DNA of 64,000 nucleotides, taken from contig JAJFGF010000054.1 of NCBI GenBank assembly GCA_021776245.1, positions 248,001-312,000 of the forward strand. The letters are read 5' to 3'. The position numbers and the translations under genes are program-made. The notes beneath the pieces were generated by a model. That model was not told the origin of the DNA and ran no database searches. It worked only from the letters and a program-made list of their open reading frames with translations. Below, in pieces: positions 1 through 8,958 of the stretch. Numbering within the stretch: the stretch's first letter is position 1; each line of letters begins with the position of its first letter. The stretch comes from Hyphococcus sp. (GTDB lineage Bacteria; Pseudomonadota; Alphaproteobacteria; Caulobacterales; Parvularculaceae).

Positions 1-468
1 CAACGGGTTTTTGGATCCAATGGAGGCCGGTCTGGCGTGTTCGTCTTTGCGCCGCTGCAAACGCTGAGCGGCGATCTGGTTTTCGTTAATCAAGGATTTG
101 TTGCAAACGGCGTTTCCGACTGGGAGTGTTTTTGCGGCGCTGATGCGCCGATGGAAATTGAAGTGACTGGCCTGTTTCGCAATCGGGAAAAACCGTCACC
201 GCCCGCGTCATGGATTATTCCCTCGACCAAGCCTGCAGACGGGTTGTGGCTTGTGCGCGATCCATTGAAATTTGCCGCCGCCGCAAAGATCGAAGCGCAA
301 CCCTATTATGTTGACAGTTTTGCTGTTGACGGCGTCGACTGGCCTAAAGGCGGGACGACACGCCTCGATTTCAGCAATCGCCATCTCGATTACGCCCTGA
401 CCTGGTTTGCCGCCGCAGCAGCCCTGATTGGCGTTTGGCTCGTTTTTTCCTTGCCAAAGCAAAAATAA
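1..468 (+). CDS. SURF1 family protein, C-terminal part (5' truncated by window edge)
   Basis: The reading frame is open from the first base, so the gene begins upstream of the window and only about the last 155 residues are present. The end of the protein has the SURF1 pattern: a conserved NRHLDYALTWF segment followed by a single hydrophobic helix (about 20 residues) and a short charged tail ending PKQK. SURF1 proteins are inner-membrane assembly factors that help insert heme a into subunit I of aa3-type cytochrome c oxidase. In alphaproteobacteria the gene usually closes a cox operon, so cytochrome oxidase genes are expected just upstream. The GTG at position 37 is only an internal codon here, not a credible start. 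Confidence 0.9.
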   Translation, partial: QRVFGSNGGRSGVFVFAPLQTLSGDLVFVNQGFVANGVSDWECFCGADAPMEIEVTGLFRNREKPSPPASWIIPSTKPADGLWLVRDPLKFAAAAKIEAQPYYVDSFAVDGVDWPKGGTTRLDFSNRHLDYALTWFAAAAALIGVWLVFSLPKQK

Positions 469-581
469 TCAAATAACTTTGAAAAACAAAGCACAGATGC
501 CGAGGTCCTGGCGTGTGCTGATGAAGCATGGCGGTCCGCCTGCCGGAGCGCTGCCTGGGCGTAAGCTGTCGGAGGAATGAT

Positions 582-1001
582 ATGTCGCTGCAACCCCTGC
601 TTGAGGCGCCATTGGTCATCCAGATCCACGCATTCGGCGCCATCACCGCATTTTTCCTTGGCGTTGTTCAGCTTGTCGCGCCAAAGGGAACGCTGCCGCA
701 CAAAACGCTTGGGGTCGCGTGGTTGTTGCTGATGACGACGATTGCAGTTTCCAGCATTTTTGTGCGGCCGTCGCTCTTTCCCGGTCTGCCGATCACCCAG
801 TGGTTCAGCTTCATTCACATTTTTACAATTTTGACCTTTTGGGGCGTTGCCCAGGGAAGCTTTTTTTTGCTGCGCGGCGGCTCCAGCCTCAAAAATCACA
901 GCCGGCCTTTTAGGGGGATATTTATCGGCGGCTTGGTCATCGCCGGTGCGTTTGCTTTCCTTCCCGGACGGATCATGAATGAAGTCGCGTTTGGCGGTTG
1001 A
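582..1001 (+). CDS. DUF2306-like small integral membrane protein
   Basis: A 139-residue protein with four hydrophobic helices (roughly residues 10-30, 42-62, 72-95 and 112-130). The segment HKTLGVAWLLLMTTIAVSS matches the DUF2306 (COG5395) pattern of a histidine at the cytoplasmic edge followed by a helix ending in serines. The ATG at 582 is chosen because GGAGGA sits 6 bases upstream of it; an open frame extends back to 528 but lacks such a site. The function of the family is not established. It follows the SURF1 gene by about 110 bp on the same strand and may be cotranscribed with the oxidase genes, though that is inference only. Confidence 0.7.
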   Translation: MSLQPLLEAPLVIQIHAFGAITAFFLGVVQLVAPKGTLPHKTLGVAWLLLMTTIAVSSIFVRPSLFPGLPITQWFSFIHIFTILTFWGVAQGSFFLLRGGSSLKNHSRPFRGIFIGGLVIAGAFAFLPGRIMNEVAFGG

Positions 1002-1044
1002 TCAGCCGGCCGGTTATGAATCGGGATAAATGTAAAGGCGAATT

Positions 1045-2199
1045 TTGAAAAACCCACTAAATCTCGTTCGGCGGAGCTTATTTTTAATCTCTATGCCGAT
1101 GGTGTTCATTACTTTTGCCTTGCCATTGCGCGCGGAAGATCTCGGCGCATCCGGCATTGAAATTGGCGTCCTCTACAGCATTTTCACCGCGTCTGTTTTT
1201 GTAATTCGTCCGATTGTCGGTTTCGGGCTTGATCACTTTGGCCGCAGATTGTTTTTCATCGCAGCGATGGCGCTCTATTTTTGCGCCAATGCTCTTTATG
1301 CGTTCAGCAGCGATGTAGAAACATTGTATATAGCGCGGCTTGTTCAGGGGTTTGGGTTTTCCGTTCTCTCAATCACAACGGATACGATTACAGCCGATTT
1401 GACCAGGTCCGACGGTCGCGGCGCGGCGATGGGTGGAAACATCGCAAGCCAGACCCGCGGCGGCATGCTCGGCGCTACAATTGGTTTTACATTAGTTGGG
1501 ATAATCCCGCTTCATGCGTGGGTCTATTCATTTGCAACTTTTGCTCTCGTTGCGTTCTTGGCGGTAATTTTTGCTGTACGGGTCATCCCCGAGACGTTGA
1601 GCGCCGAAAAGCAAGAACGTTCGGACTTGAAGTTCAGATTTCCAAGAAAGCAATTCGGCCTGTTGCTTGTCATATTCCTCGCTGCATTCGCCGGCGCCGT
1701 CGTTCAGCCCTATTACCTGATTTATCTGCGCGGGAGATTCGACCTTGAACTCGTTATTCTCGCATTTGCCTTTCTTCCGGTGGGGCTTGCCTATGCGGTG
1801 ATGCCGGTGTGGCTTGGCGGCGTCACAAACTGGTTAAGCCGGCCCGCCGCAATGGGCATCGGCTTTGCCATGGCCGGCTTTCTTTATTTGTTGGTGCCGC
1901 ATGTGAATGGATTTATCTGGATCATCGCTGCTTTTACCGGCGCCTCGATTGGAAGCGTCCTGGTCGATCTTACCAAAAATGCGTGGCTTGCCGATATTTC
2001 AGGTCCGAATGCAGCAGGAACGACCTTTGGAATTGCCGCCCTTGCGGCCGGCGCTGGCGCCACATTGGGGCCGGTAGCTGGCGGTGCGCTTTATGACGGA
2101 TTGGGCAAGGAAACCATTTTCTACGTCGCCGGGATTATTCTTCTGGGCGCGATGAGTTTGCTTTTTTCCGCCAAGTCGAAAAACCGCGCCGGCAAATAG
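1045..2199 (+). CDS. MFS transporter
   Basis: A 384-residue polytopic protein with about twelve hydrophobic helices. The loop between helices 2 and 3 carries the major facilitator signature region GLDHFGRRLFF, and the partly repeated second half begins near residue 205 after the cationic central loop. The substrate cannot be told from sequence. The start is uncertain: TTG at 1045 gives a short basic N-terminus (KNPLNLVRRS) before the first helix, which suits an inner-membrane protein, while the next ATG at 1093 would cut into helix 1. It ends 14 bp before the convergent M23 lipoprotein gene. Confidence 0.82.
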   Translation: MKNPLNLVRRSLFLISMPMVFITFALPLRAEDLGASGIEIGVLYSIFTASVFVIRPIVGFGLDHFGRRLFFIAAMALYFCANALYAFSSDVETLYIARLVQGFGFSVLSITTDTITADLTRSDGRGAAMGGNIASQTRGGMLGATIGFTLVGIIPLHAWVYSFATFALVAFLAVIFAVRVIPETLSAEKQERSDLKFRFPRKQFGLLLVIFLAAFAGAVVQPYYLIYLRGRFDLELVILAFAFLPVGLAYAVMPVWLGGVTNWLSRPAAMGIGFAMAGFLYLLVPHVNGFIWIIAAFTGASIGSVLVDLTKNAWLADISGPNAAGTTFGIAALAAGAGATLGPVAGGALYDGLGKETIFYVAGIILLGAMSLLFSAKSKNRAGK

Positions 2200-2212
2200 G
2201 TTTTGGCGACTC

Positions 2213-3064
2213 TTATTCCGCGTCCCGCAGTTTCTTCTCATAGGCGTTCACGAGCGTCATATAGGGGCTCACCTGATCAAAAATCGGGGCAGTCTCCTCA
2301 TCGGGCGCGTAATTCTGATACATTTCAAAATGCAGATGAAAAGTCGTCGGCACGCGTTCACCCGAGGCGTTAAAAAAGTCGTTTGACACTTTGCCAATGC
2401 GTTGGCCTTTTGAAACAAATTCGCCGTCGCTGACCGCCAGAGCGTCCATCTTCAAATGCATATAACGATAAAGCGTACCGTCATCGGACTGCAGTCTTAT
2501 GGTATAGCGCGAGCTTGATGGCGCAATGATGCGCCCGTCTTCGACGGCGACCGCCCAATGGGAAGCGCCGGTTTCCGAAATGCAGGAGGCCGCGCGAATG
2601 TCAACGCCTTCGTGGCCGCCATCAGGGCACATGATCTGGTTTCGCGAACGCGACTCGCAGAACGTATCCTGCCACGGGTAATCATAATTGGACGCATCGC
2701 ATTGGCCGCCATCCATTCCGTTGATCGACCCCTGGCTGCCGCCATAGCGATAAACCTGGCTGTTTAAAAATGCCGCATCTTCCAGCGGAAAACCAATGTC
2801 AGGCCGATAGATTGTCGTGTCCGCATGCCCGGGGCCTGACGCCGGTAATAGATCGCCCGCAGGCACATAGCTGAAAATGCGGCCGCCGTCATCGGTCAGA
2901 AATGCATCATCTTCCGCCTCTGGCGCCTCCGGGTCGGGATCGTCGGCGGGCGTTTCGTCCGGCGCTGTGTCGTCCGGGGTGATGTCGTCCTCATCGAATA
3001 AGTCACAGGACGCAGCTAACATAGCCACCGCCGAGGCCAGGAGAATATATTTGGTTGCGCTCAT
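2213..3064 (-). CDS. M23 family metallopeptidase, lipoprotein
   Basis: A 283-residue predicted lipoprotein: a hydrophobic signal ending in the lipobox LAASC (cysteine at about residue 20), then an acidic, proline-rich linker (residues 22-55), then a LytM/M23 domain. The zinc-site pattern is visible as GGHEGVDI (His-x3-Asp) near residue 150 and HLHFE near residue 245, so it should be an active peptidoglycan endopeptidase facing the periplasm. Its ATG overlaps the stop codon of the upstream unknown secreted gene (TAATG), so the two are translationally coupled. It is the last gene of a four-gene operon that also has MotA/TolQ-like and MotB/OmpA-like proteins, which suggests a role in envelope or cell-wall remodelling. 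Confidence 0.87.
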   Translation of the reverse strand: MSATKYILLASAVAMLAASCDLFDEDDITPDDTAPDETPADDPDPEAPEAEDDAFLTDDGGRIFSYVPAGDLLPASGPGHADTTIYRPDIGFPLEDAAFLNSQVYRYGGSQGSINGMDGGQCDASNYDYPWQDTFCESRSRNQIMCPDGGHEGVDIRAASCISETGASHWAVAVEDGRIIAPSSSRYTIRLQSDDGTLYRYMHLKMDALAVSDGEFVSKGQRIGKVSNDFFNASGERVPTTFHLHFEMYQNYAPDEETAPIFDQVSPYMTLVNAYEKKLRDAE

Positions 3065-3846
3065 TATTCGCCCCCTGCCCGTTCCGGGTTGGCGAGAATC
3101 ATCGATTCCGCGAGCGCCGTAACATAGGCGTCAGCAGCGCATCGTTGATCATCCGCCGGGTTGCCGCATTCAATATTCATCACATAGCCGCAGCCAAATT
3201 TTGAAAAACTCAAATCGACGCCATAATCATTGCGGCTAATGTGATATTCAGCGCTGGTGCCTGTTAAGCGCCGCGGCCTTGCGGCAAGGCGTTTGCGAAA
3301 CTCAACGACACGCGGATCACCGCCGACTACCCTGTTGCACGTACCCGTAATCGACAGGCTTGCATTCTCATCGACCGCCGCCGTTGCCGTATAAACATTT
3401 TCCATGCCGTAGACTTTAAGCTTGTCGCGAATATCCGGATGGGCGGGTAGCAATAGAGGAATCAGAACCCGGTCGACTTCCACGCGTTCTACATTGGCGA
3501 GGCGGTTTGCCGCCAGTGCGCGTAGTCCCGGCAGCGGCGCGACCGGCTGCGTCTGCACTCTGGAAAGCGTTTGCTGAGACGTCTGTTGTTGTGCGTCTTC
3601 ACCGGCAGTGCGCTCAAGATCAGCGCGCACCTCCGCCCAATTCGGTTGGCGCGGCAATGGGCGCGCCGCGGTTGATTGGTCCTCTTTGCTGGCGGCGGCC
3701 GCGGTTCGGCGCGCGGGGATGCGTACCGCTTTTTCCCGAAGGCTTTGCTGTAAAGCTTCGCCGTCTTCGGCGCTGCGGGTTTGCGCATAGGCGTAGACGG
3801 TGAGGGCGAGCGACAGCCCAATGCTTCCGAATAAAAATTTCTTCAT
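3064..3846 (-). CDS. Secreted protein of unknown function
   Basis: A 260-residue protein with an N-terminal signal peptide (KKFLFGSIGLSLALTVYAYAQ). The next 80 residues are basic, alanine- and glutamine-rich and probably disordered. A compact domain follows (about residues 100-260) with four cysteines (GTCNRVV, FGCGYV, IECGN, RCAADAY) that could pair as disulfides in the periplasm. I do not recognise the family. It lies between the MotB/OmpA-like gene (25 bp gap) and the M23 lipoprotein (start and stop overlap), so it very likely works with them at the cell wall; it may be an adaptor or regulator of the peptidase, but that is inference. Confidence 0.7.
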   Translation of the reverse strand: MKKFLFGSIGLSLALTVYAYAQTRSAEDGEALQQSLREKAVRIPARRTAAAASKEDQSTAARPLPRQPNWAEVRADLERTAGEDAQQQTSQQTLSRVQTQPVAPLPGLRALAANRLANVERVEVDRVLIPLLLPAHPDIRDKLKVYGMENVYTATAAVDENASLSITGTCNRVVGGDPRVVEFRKRLAARPRRLTGTSAEYHISRNDYGVDLSFSKFGCGYVMNIECGNPADDQRCAADAYVTALAESMILANPERAGGE

Positions 3847-3871
3847 GCTTCGTCCCCCGTTCTCGCGGCGA

Positions 3872-4900
3872 TTATCGTTCAGTCAGCTTAAACTCAATGC
3901 GCCGGTTCTGTGCGAGCGCGCTTGCCGAAAAACCGGCCACTATTGGCGATGTTGATCCAGATCCCGTGGCCAACAGGCGCCGTCCGGAAACGCCGCGTCC
4001 GGCCAGATATTGGACGACAGCAATTGCACGTTGTGCGGAAAGATCGAGATTGGAATCAAATAATGCGCGGCATGACGGCCCGAGCGGCGATGGGTCCGCA
4101 TGGCCGTCCACGCGTAAAACCCAGTCGATTCCGGTCGGGATGTCGCCTTGAATGTCGATCAGCGCGGCGGCCAGTTTGTTGAGTTCGATCATGCCCGCGT
4201 CCGCAAGGGTCGCCGAACATGATCCGAATAAAATATCGCTTTCGAAAATAAATCGATCGCCTACGACCTTGATATCGGTGCGATCGCCGAGCGCTTCGCG
4301 CAACGCTTCGAAAAATCGTGAGCGCACTTCCTGCAGCTCCTGGACTTTGCGAGCGAGTGCAGCATTGAGGCGCTGGGACAGGTTTTCGATCTGCGCCTGT
4401 TGCTCACGATCTTTCGCTTCCGACGCATCCAATGCTTCCTGCAGGCTTGCAAGTTGCCGGCGTAAAGCGGCGATCTGCGCATTCAGTGTGGCGATTTCGC
4501 TTTTTTGTTCCTCACTCAGCGCTTTTTCAGCTTCAAGTTCTTCAGCGGAAGCGGCGACCGCCGCCTGGCTTGTCGCCAATGTGGCGCCAAGCGCGACCAG
4601 CTCTTGATCCTTTTTCGCGATTGTATCTTCCAGCGCCAATGCTTGCGTCTGCAGACGGTCACGCTCGGCGACGGCAAGTCCCAACTGATCATTGAGCGAG
4701 TTGATCTGGGCAATGAGACGCGCCAGCTCGTCGTCTTTCGATGCGAGCTCGTCTTTCACGCTGGCGAGTTTATCGCCGAGATAAAATTGGGCAACGACGA
4801 AAATGGACAACACAAACATCAGCACCAGGAGCAGTGTCGACAATCCGTCAACAAATCCCGGCCATATATTGGCCTCGCTCCGGCTGCGGCGGCGCGCCAT
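3872..4900 (-). CDS. MotB/OmpA-like peptidoglycan-binding protein
   Basis: A 342-residue protein with one transmembrane helix near the N-terminus (about residues 16-42). Just before the helix is a MotB-style Asp (GFVDGLSTLLLVLMF), the position that carries protons in stator units. A long coiled coil runs from about residue 46 to 200 (many Glu/Gln/Ala heptads). The C-terminal OmpA domain (about 205-342) ends in NRRIEFKLTER, typical of peptidoglycan-binding OmpA/MotB domains. It is 2 bp downstream of the MotA/TolQ-like gene, so the two should form an ion-driven membrane complex. The very long coiled coil and the lack of flagellar neighbours argue against a flagellar stator. This pair also occurs in the housekeeping clusters of other alphaproteobacteria. 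Confidence 0.85.
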   Translation of the reverse strand: MARRRSRSEANIWPGFVDGLSTLLLVLMFVLSIFVVAQFYLGDKLASVKDELASKDDELARLIAQINSLNDQLGLAVAERDRLQTQALALEDTIAKKDQELVALGATLATSQAAVAASAEELEAEKALSEEQKSEIATLNAQIAALRRQLASLQEALDASEAKDREQQAQIENLSQRLNAALARKVQELQEVRSRFFEALREALGDRTDIKVVGDRFIFESDILFGSCSATLADAGMIELNKLAAALIDIQGDIPTGIDWVLRVDGHADPSPLGPSCRALFDSNLDLSAQRAIAVVQYLAGRGVSGRRLLATGSGSTSPIVAGFSASALAQNRRIEFKLTER

Positions 4901-4902
4901 CG

Positions 4903-5850
4903 CTACTCTCCGCCGCCGAAGCGGATCAGTGTACGATTAAGCGCCCGAATTTCGTCTCTAAGTTCTGATGTTTGTCCGGCCTGCGCATTGATCTGGGTTT
5001 CCGTATTGGCGGCCAAAGCGGTTTCAAGCGCCTGAATAGCGCCGATCACATCGCCATCTGCAATATTACCGGTATAGCTTGCGCCGTCTTTACCGGCGCT
5101 CACCGTTCCGGTCATACCCGCAAGCCAGTCTTCAAGATCGGTGTAAAAACGGTTTTGCGCCTGACCTGCTTGAAGGTCGAGAAAGCCAACGATCAAGCTG
5201 CCGCCAAGACCAAACAGTGAAGACGAAAAAGCCGTGCCCATGCCGGAAAGCGGCTCGCGCAGATTGGCGATCAATTGTGAAATTGCGTCTTCGGCGTCGC
5301 CATTCGTCGAGGCCAGCCCGTTAATCGTATCGGCAACTGCATCGACTGTCTGAAGCAGTCCCCAAAAGGTTCCGAGGAGCCCGAGAAAGACCAGAAGGTT
5401 CATCATATAGCGGCCCATCTCGCGGCCTTCATCCATCCTTGTACCGATAGAATCGAGAATGGCGCGGCTTGATTCCGGCGACAGACGGCCATTGCGCTTA
5501 TCCGCGTCAAGCAGGAGCTTGGCCATCGCGCTGATCAAAATCGGCGCACGGGGCAGACGCGACCGACCGGGATCGACAATTTCCATGAAAGCTTCAACCC
5601 AGCGCACCGCCGGAGAGATCACGCCGGCCAGCCGGAGATTAAAAACAATCCCGATGGCCAAAACGCCGAGGATGAGACCGTTCAGCGCCTGATTGGCGTT
5701 AAAGGCGTCCAACAACAACGGCGTTGGCTGCGGGCTCCACGGAGAAAGATAAAAAACACCAGCGCCAACAGCGATCAGAAACAACAACATGTTGAGGATG
5801 TAGCGGCCCGGCCGGGTGAATTTTGCCGACCTTACGAGCGAACGCGCCAT
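4903..5850 (-). CDS. MotA/TolQ/ExbB-like membrane protein
   Basis: A 315-residue protein with a MotA/TolQ fold: hydrophobic segments at about residues 17-35, 52-75, 145-172 and 200-225. The last two contain the conserved FLGLLGTFWGLLQTVDAV and GTAFSSSLFGLGGSL stretches that line the ion channel. The C-terminal 45 residues (QALETALAANTETQ onward) look like a coiled coil that could pair with the partner protein. It is the first gene of the operon 5850-2213 and directly precedes the MotB/OmpA-like gene. It is distinct from flagellar MotA, which normally has a large cytoplasmic loop. A proton- or sodium-driven force generator coupled to the cell wall is the best reading. Confidence 0.83.
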   Translation of the reverse strand: MARSLVRSAKFTRPGRYILNMLLFLIAVGAGVFYLSPWSPQPTPLLLDAFNANQALNGLILGVLAIGIVFNLRLAGVISPAVRWVEAFMEIVDPGRSRLPRAPILISAMAKLLLDADKRNGRLSPESSRAILDSIGTRMDEGREMGRYMMNLLVFLGLLGTFWGLLQTVDAVADTINGLASTNGDAEDAISQLIANLREPLSGMGTAFSSSLFGLGGSLIVGFLDLQAGQAQNRFYTDLEDWLAGMTGTVSAGKDGASYTGNIADGDVIGAIQALETALAANTETQINAQAGQTSELRDEIRALNRTLIRFGGGE

Positions 5851-6035
5851 ATAACCCCCTTACAAAAAAGACCCCACAGCATGGGACCTTAATTCAAAAA
5901 CAGGGCCGGTTGAAAGCGCGTTGGTTAATCATTTGAGGGTTTTGCCGCCGGTGTCTCGGGCTCGCCACAGCGTGCGGGTTCAAAAGTCTCCGCCCAGACT
6001 GCGCGAATTCTCATAACATCTTGATTGCCTTAAGA

Positions 6036-6065
6036 AAAACGCCTCCCTGGGAAGGGAGGCGTTTT
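6036..6065 (-). terminator. Rho-independent terminator after the M16 peptidase gene
   Basis: Arms AACGCCTCCC and GGGAGGCGTT form a perfect stem around a 6-base loop, flanked by A-runs on the left and T-runs on the right, so it can work on either strand. It lies about 40 bp past the stop of the M16 peptidase gene (minus strand) and insulates the MotA-like operon further along. Confidence 0.85.
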
Positions 6066-6103
6066 GGTTGCGACATAAATGTCGGAGGTCCGACGCGGTG
6101 CGT

Positions 6104-8827
6104 CTAATCGAGCTGGCGCACCTCGACCGGGCCAAGGTTTAGACCCTGAAGGCCGATTTCGATTTTCTCGCGATCACCGACAATGACCCAGATCAGGCTT
6201 TCGGGATGAACCACTTCTTCGGCGGCCGCGCTAATATCGCTGCCGTTGAGGGCCTCATATTTGCCTTTAAGGGTCGCCGGGTAATTCCAAGGCCGGCCGT
6301 AACGGGCGCTCGAAACAAGGCTCCCCAAAACATCGTCAGAGGTTTCAAACGCGCCCGGCAATGACCGCGTGCTTGATAAAATGACGCGCTGCAGTTCGCC
6401 GGGCGTTGCGGGCCGCGTCGTCTTGTAGTCATTGAGCTCTTTGATCAGTTCCCTGATGGAATCGATTGTCTTGTCGGTTTGCACCGGTGCGTAGACCAAA
6501 TAGGGCCGCTGTCCGCGGGCGCCTTGAAAGAAAGTGTAGGCGCCATAGGCCCAACCTTTGTCTTCGCGTAAATTCATGTTCACGCGAGCCGTGAACTGGC
6601 CGCCGAGAATGTCGTTCATGGCGTTAATGGCGATTGCATTTGGCGCGTTTGTCGGCGGCGCAACATGACCGGCAAGGATCAGCGATTGCGGTGAGCCGGG
6701 CTTGTCAAAAATGATCACCTTGCCTTTGTCGGGACGCTCAACTGTAGCGATATTCTTGACCGGAATGTCGCCGGTTGGCGTGCGCCAGGCGCCAAAGGCG
6801 CGTTCTAGTTCCGGCATAATCTCTTCAAGCGACGTATCGCCGACAACAAAGATCGTTGCGTTGTCAGGGCGCAGCCAGGTTTGGTGGAACGCGACCAGAT
6901 CATCGCGGGTCAGCGATTTGATCGACGCCGTCGTGCCCGAGCCGGTGAACGGCACGCCATAGGCATGTCCGGCGCCGTAGATTTCCGGCGGCAGCATGCG
7001 CAAGGCAAGTTGTACGGGGTTGGCTTTTTCCTGCTCAATGGCTGCGAGCCAGCGAGCGCGCAATTTTTCCATCTCTTTGCTGTCAAATGCCGGGTTACGC
7101 AAAACATCCGCCATGATGTCCATTGAGGGACGCAGATTTTCCTTAAGCGCGGACATCGCCAAGCCGGTCGTATCGAGCGTTGAACCAGCGCCAAGCGTGG
7201 CGCCCAGAGATTCGAGCTCCTCGGCGATCTCTAATGCTGAGCGTCGCGCTGTTCCTTCGTCAAGCATGGCCCCTGTAAAGGAAGCGCCGCCAAGCTTGCC
7301 GCCGCTTACGGCGTCCGCCGCATAGCCAGCGTCAAATTGCGCGGATATTTCGATCACCGGCACAGCATGACGTTCGGCCAGCACGACTTTCATGCCATTT
7401 GACAGCGCGGCTGTTTCAATCGCCGGAAACGTAAGATCCGGCGATGTGGTCACTGCCGGCAGGCCGGTTGAACGATCAATTGTCGTCTCGGCTGTCGAAT
7501 ATTCAGGATAAGGAAGGATGTTTAGCTGATAATATCCGGCAGACATCACCTCGCGCGCGACGCGAAGCACGTCTTTTGGCGCTGCGGCGTCAAGCCAGTC
7601 AAGTTGGGTCGTGATAAACCCGGGATCGTCCGCGTAAAGGGCTCCCTCGGCCAGGGTCACAGCCTTGCCGCCGAACCCGCCGACTTTTTCCAGGCCGCGT
7701 ACAATGCCGGCTTTGATGCCGGTTCTGGCCCGATTTAGTTCCGCCGCTGTCGGTCCTTTCGCGAGAAACGCATCGATCACCGCCTCCATTTCACGCTGCA
7801 CTTGATCAAGGTCAGCTTCTTTTTTGGCGTCGACGGTGACAGAATAAAAGCTCATCAGCTCCTGGGCCTGAAGATTGGCGGTTGCGGAAGTTGCAAGCTG
7901 CAAGTCGTCAACAAGTTTTCTATAGAGCCGCGATGTTTTACCGCCGCCGAGAACTTCTGCAGCGAGCTGCAGGAAAACGGCGTCGCGAGTTGTTCTTCCC
8001 GGCGCTGACCAATTACGGTCTATGCGCGGCTGCGGAACCTGGTCGAGCATGATTTCAACTTTATTGACATCAAGTTTCGGCGCATTGGCCTTTGTTTGCG
8101 TCAGCGGCGGTCCGGCCTCGACGTCGCCGAAATATTTTTCAACCAATGGTCTCGCCGTCGCCGCGTCAATGTCTCCGGCGATCACCAATACGGTGTTCGC
8201 GGCGCCGTAATATTCCTTGAACCACGCCTTCACGTCATCAAGCGAGGCCGCATCGAGGTCGTCCATCGATCCGATTGTTGAGTGGCTATAGGGGTGGCCC
8301 GCAGGCAAAAGGCCCGCCAAAACCGAATATTCCGCACGGCCATAAGGCTGATTGTCACCCTGGCGTTTTTCATTTTGAACGACGCCGCGCTGATTTTTGA
8401 GCTTTTCTTCGGTGACGGCGCCAAGCAAATGGCCCATGCGGTCCGATTCCATCCATAAGACCCGCTCAAGCGCAGTTACCGGGACGGTCTGAAAATAATT
8501 CGTGCGATCGAACCAGGTCGTGCCATTGAGATCAGTTGCGCCGACATCTTCCAGCGGTTCGAACCATTCGCCGTCATAATTTTCAGAACCATTGAACATC
8601 AAATGTTCAAACAAATGCGCGAACCCGGTCTTTCCCTGAGGTTCGTCCTTGGAGCCCACATGGTACCAGATCGAGACAGCGACAAGCGGCGCCTTGCGGT
8701 CTTCATGAACGACGACAGTCAGTCCATTGTCCAGCTTGAACTGCTCATAGGGCAGGTCAATCTCTGCAGCGAAAGCAGAATTATTCAGTAAGATTGCGGC
8801 GGCGGTGAAAGACAACAGATGACGCAT
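6104..8827 (-). CDS. M16 family zinc metallopeptidase (insulinase-like, two-repeat)
   Basis: A 907-residue secreted peptidase. A signal peptide (about residues 1-20) is followed by the first M16 domain, which holds the inverse zinc motif HLFEH (HxxEH, near residue 70) and the downstream glutamate region. The second M16 repeat (from about residue 470) lacks the HxxEH motif and is the usual inactive half. The length fits the fused two-domain proteins called PqqL-like or 'insulinase family' in Proteobacteria. The protein should degrade peptides in the periplasm. It is a single-gene unit between its own terminator and the regA gene. Confidence 0.92.
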   Translation of the reverse strand: MRHLLSFTAAAILLNNSAFAAEIDLPYEQFKLDNGLTVVVHEDRKAPLVAVSIWYHVGSKDEPQGKTGFAHLFEHLMFNGSENYDGEWFEPLEDVGATDLNGTTWFDRTNYFQTVPVTALERVLWMESDRMGHLLGAVTEEKLKNQRGVVQNEKRQGDNQPYGRAEYSVLAGLLPAGHPYSHSTIGSMDDLDAASLDDVKAWFKEYYGAANTVLVIAGDIDAATARPLVEKYFGDVEAGPPLTQTKANAPKLDVNKVEIMLDQVPQPRIDRNWSAPGRTTRDAVFLQLAAEVLGGGKTSRLYRKLVDDLQLATSATANLQAQELMSFYSVTVDAKKEADLDQVQREMEAVIDAFLAKGPTAAELNRARTGIKAGIVRGLEKVGGFGGKAVTLAEGALYADDPGFITTQLDWLDAAAPKDVLRVAREVMSAGYYQLNILPYPEYSTAETTIDRSTGLPAVTTSPDLTFPAIETAALSNGMKVVLAERHAVPVIEISAQFDAGYAADAVSGGKLGGASFTGAMLDEGTARRSALEIAEELESLGATLGAGSTLDTTGLAMSALKENLRPSMDIMADVLRNPAFDSKEMEKLRARWLAAIEQEKANPVQLALRMLPPEIYGAGHAYGVPFTGSGTTASIKSLTRDDLVAFHQTWLRPDNATIFVVGDTSLEEIMPELERAFGAWRTPTGDIPVKNIATVERPDKGKVIIFDKPGSPQSLILAGHVAPPTNAPNAIAINAMNDILGGQFTARVNMNLREDKGWAYGAYTFFQGARGQRPYLVYAPVQTDKTIDSIRELIKELNDYKTTRPATPGELQRVILSSTRSLPGAFETSDDVLGSLVSSARYGRPWNYPATLKGKYEALNGSDISAAAEEVVHPESLIWVIVGDREKIEIGLQGLNLGPVEVRQLD

Positions 8828-8958
8828 GAAAAATCTCCGGGCGTGGTTGGGACCGCGAACGGCAAACAGCTAAACTCGGCGGTGCGTGACACCAGGTCAA
8901 GCAACATTGCTTCACTTCGTCGCCAACACGCAACAGTTTAGCGCTATCTGTGGGATTG

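Noticed and set aside
2213-5850. Zorya-like defence system, because of a MotA-like and an OmpA/MotB-like gene pair
   Set aside because: No ZorC, ZorD helicase or ZorE nuclease is present; the two partner genes encode a secreted protein and a cell-wall peptidase, and all neighbours are housekeeping genes.
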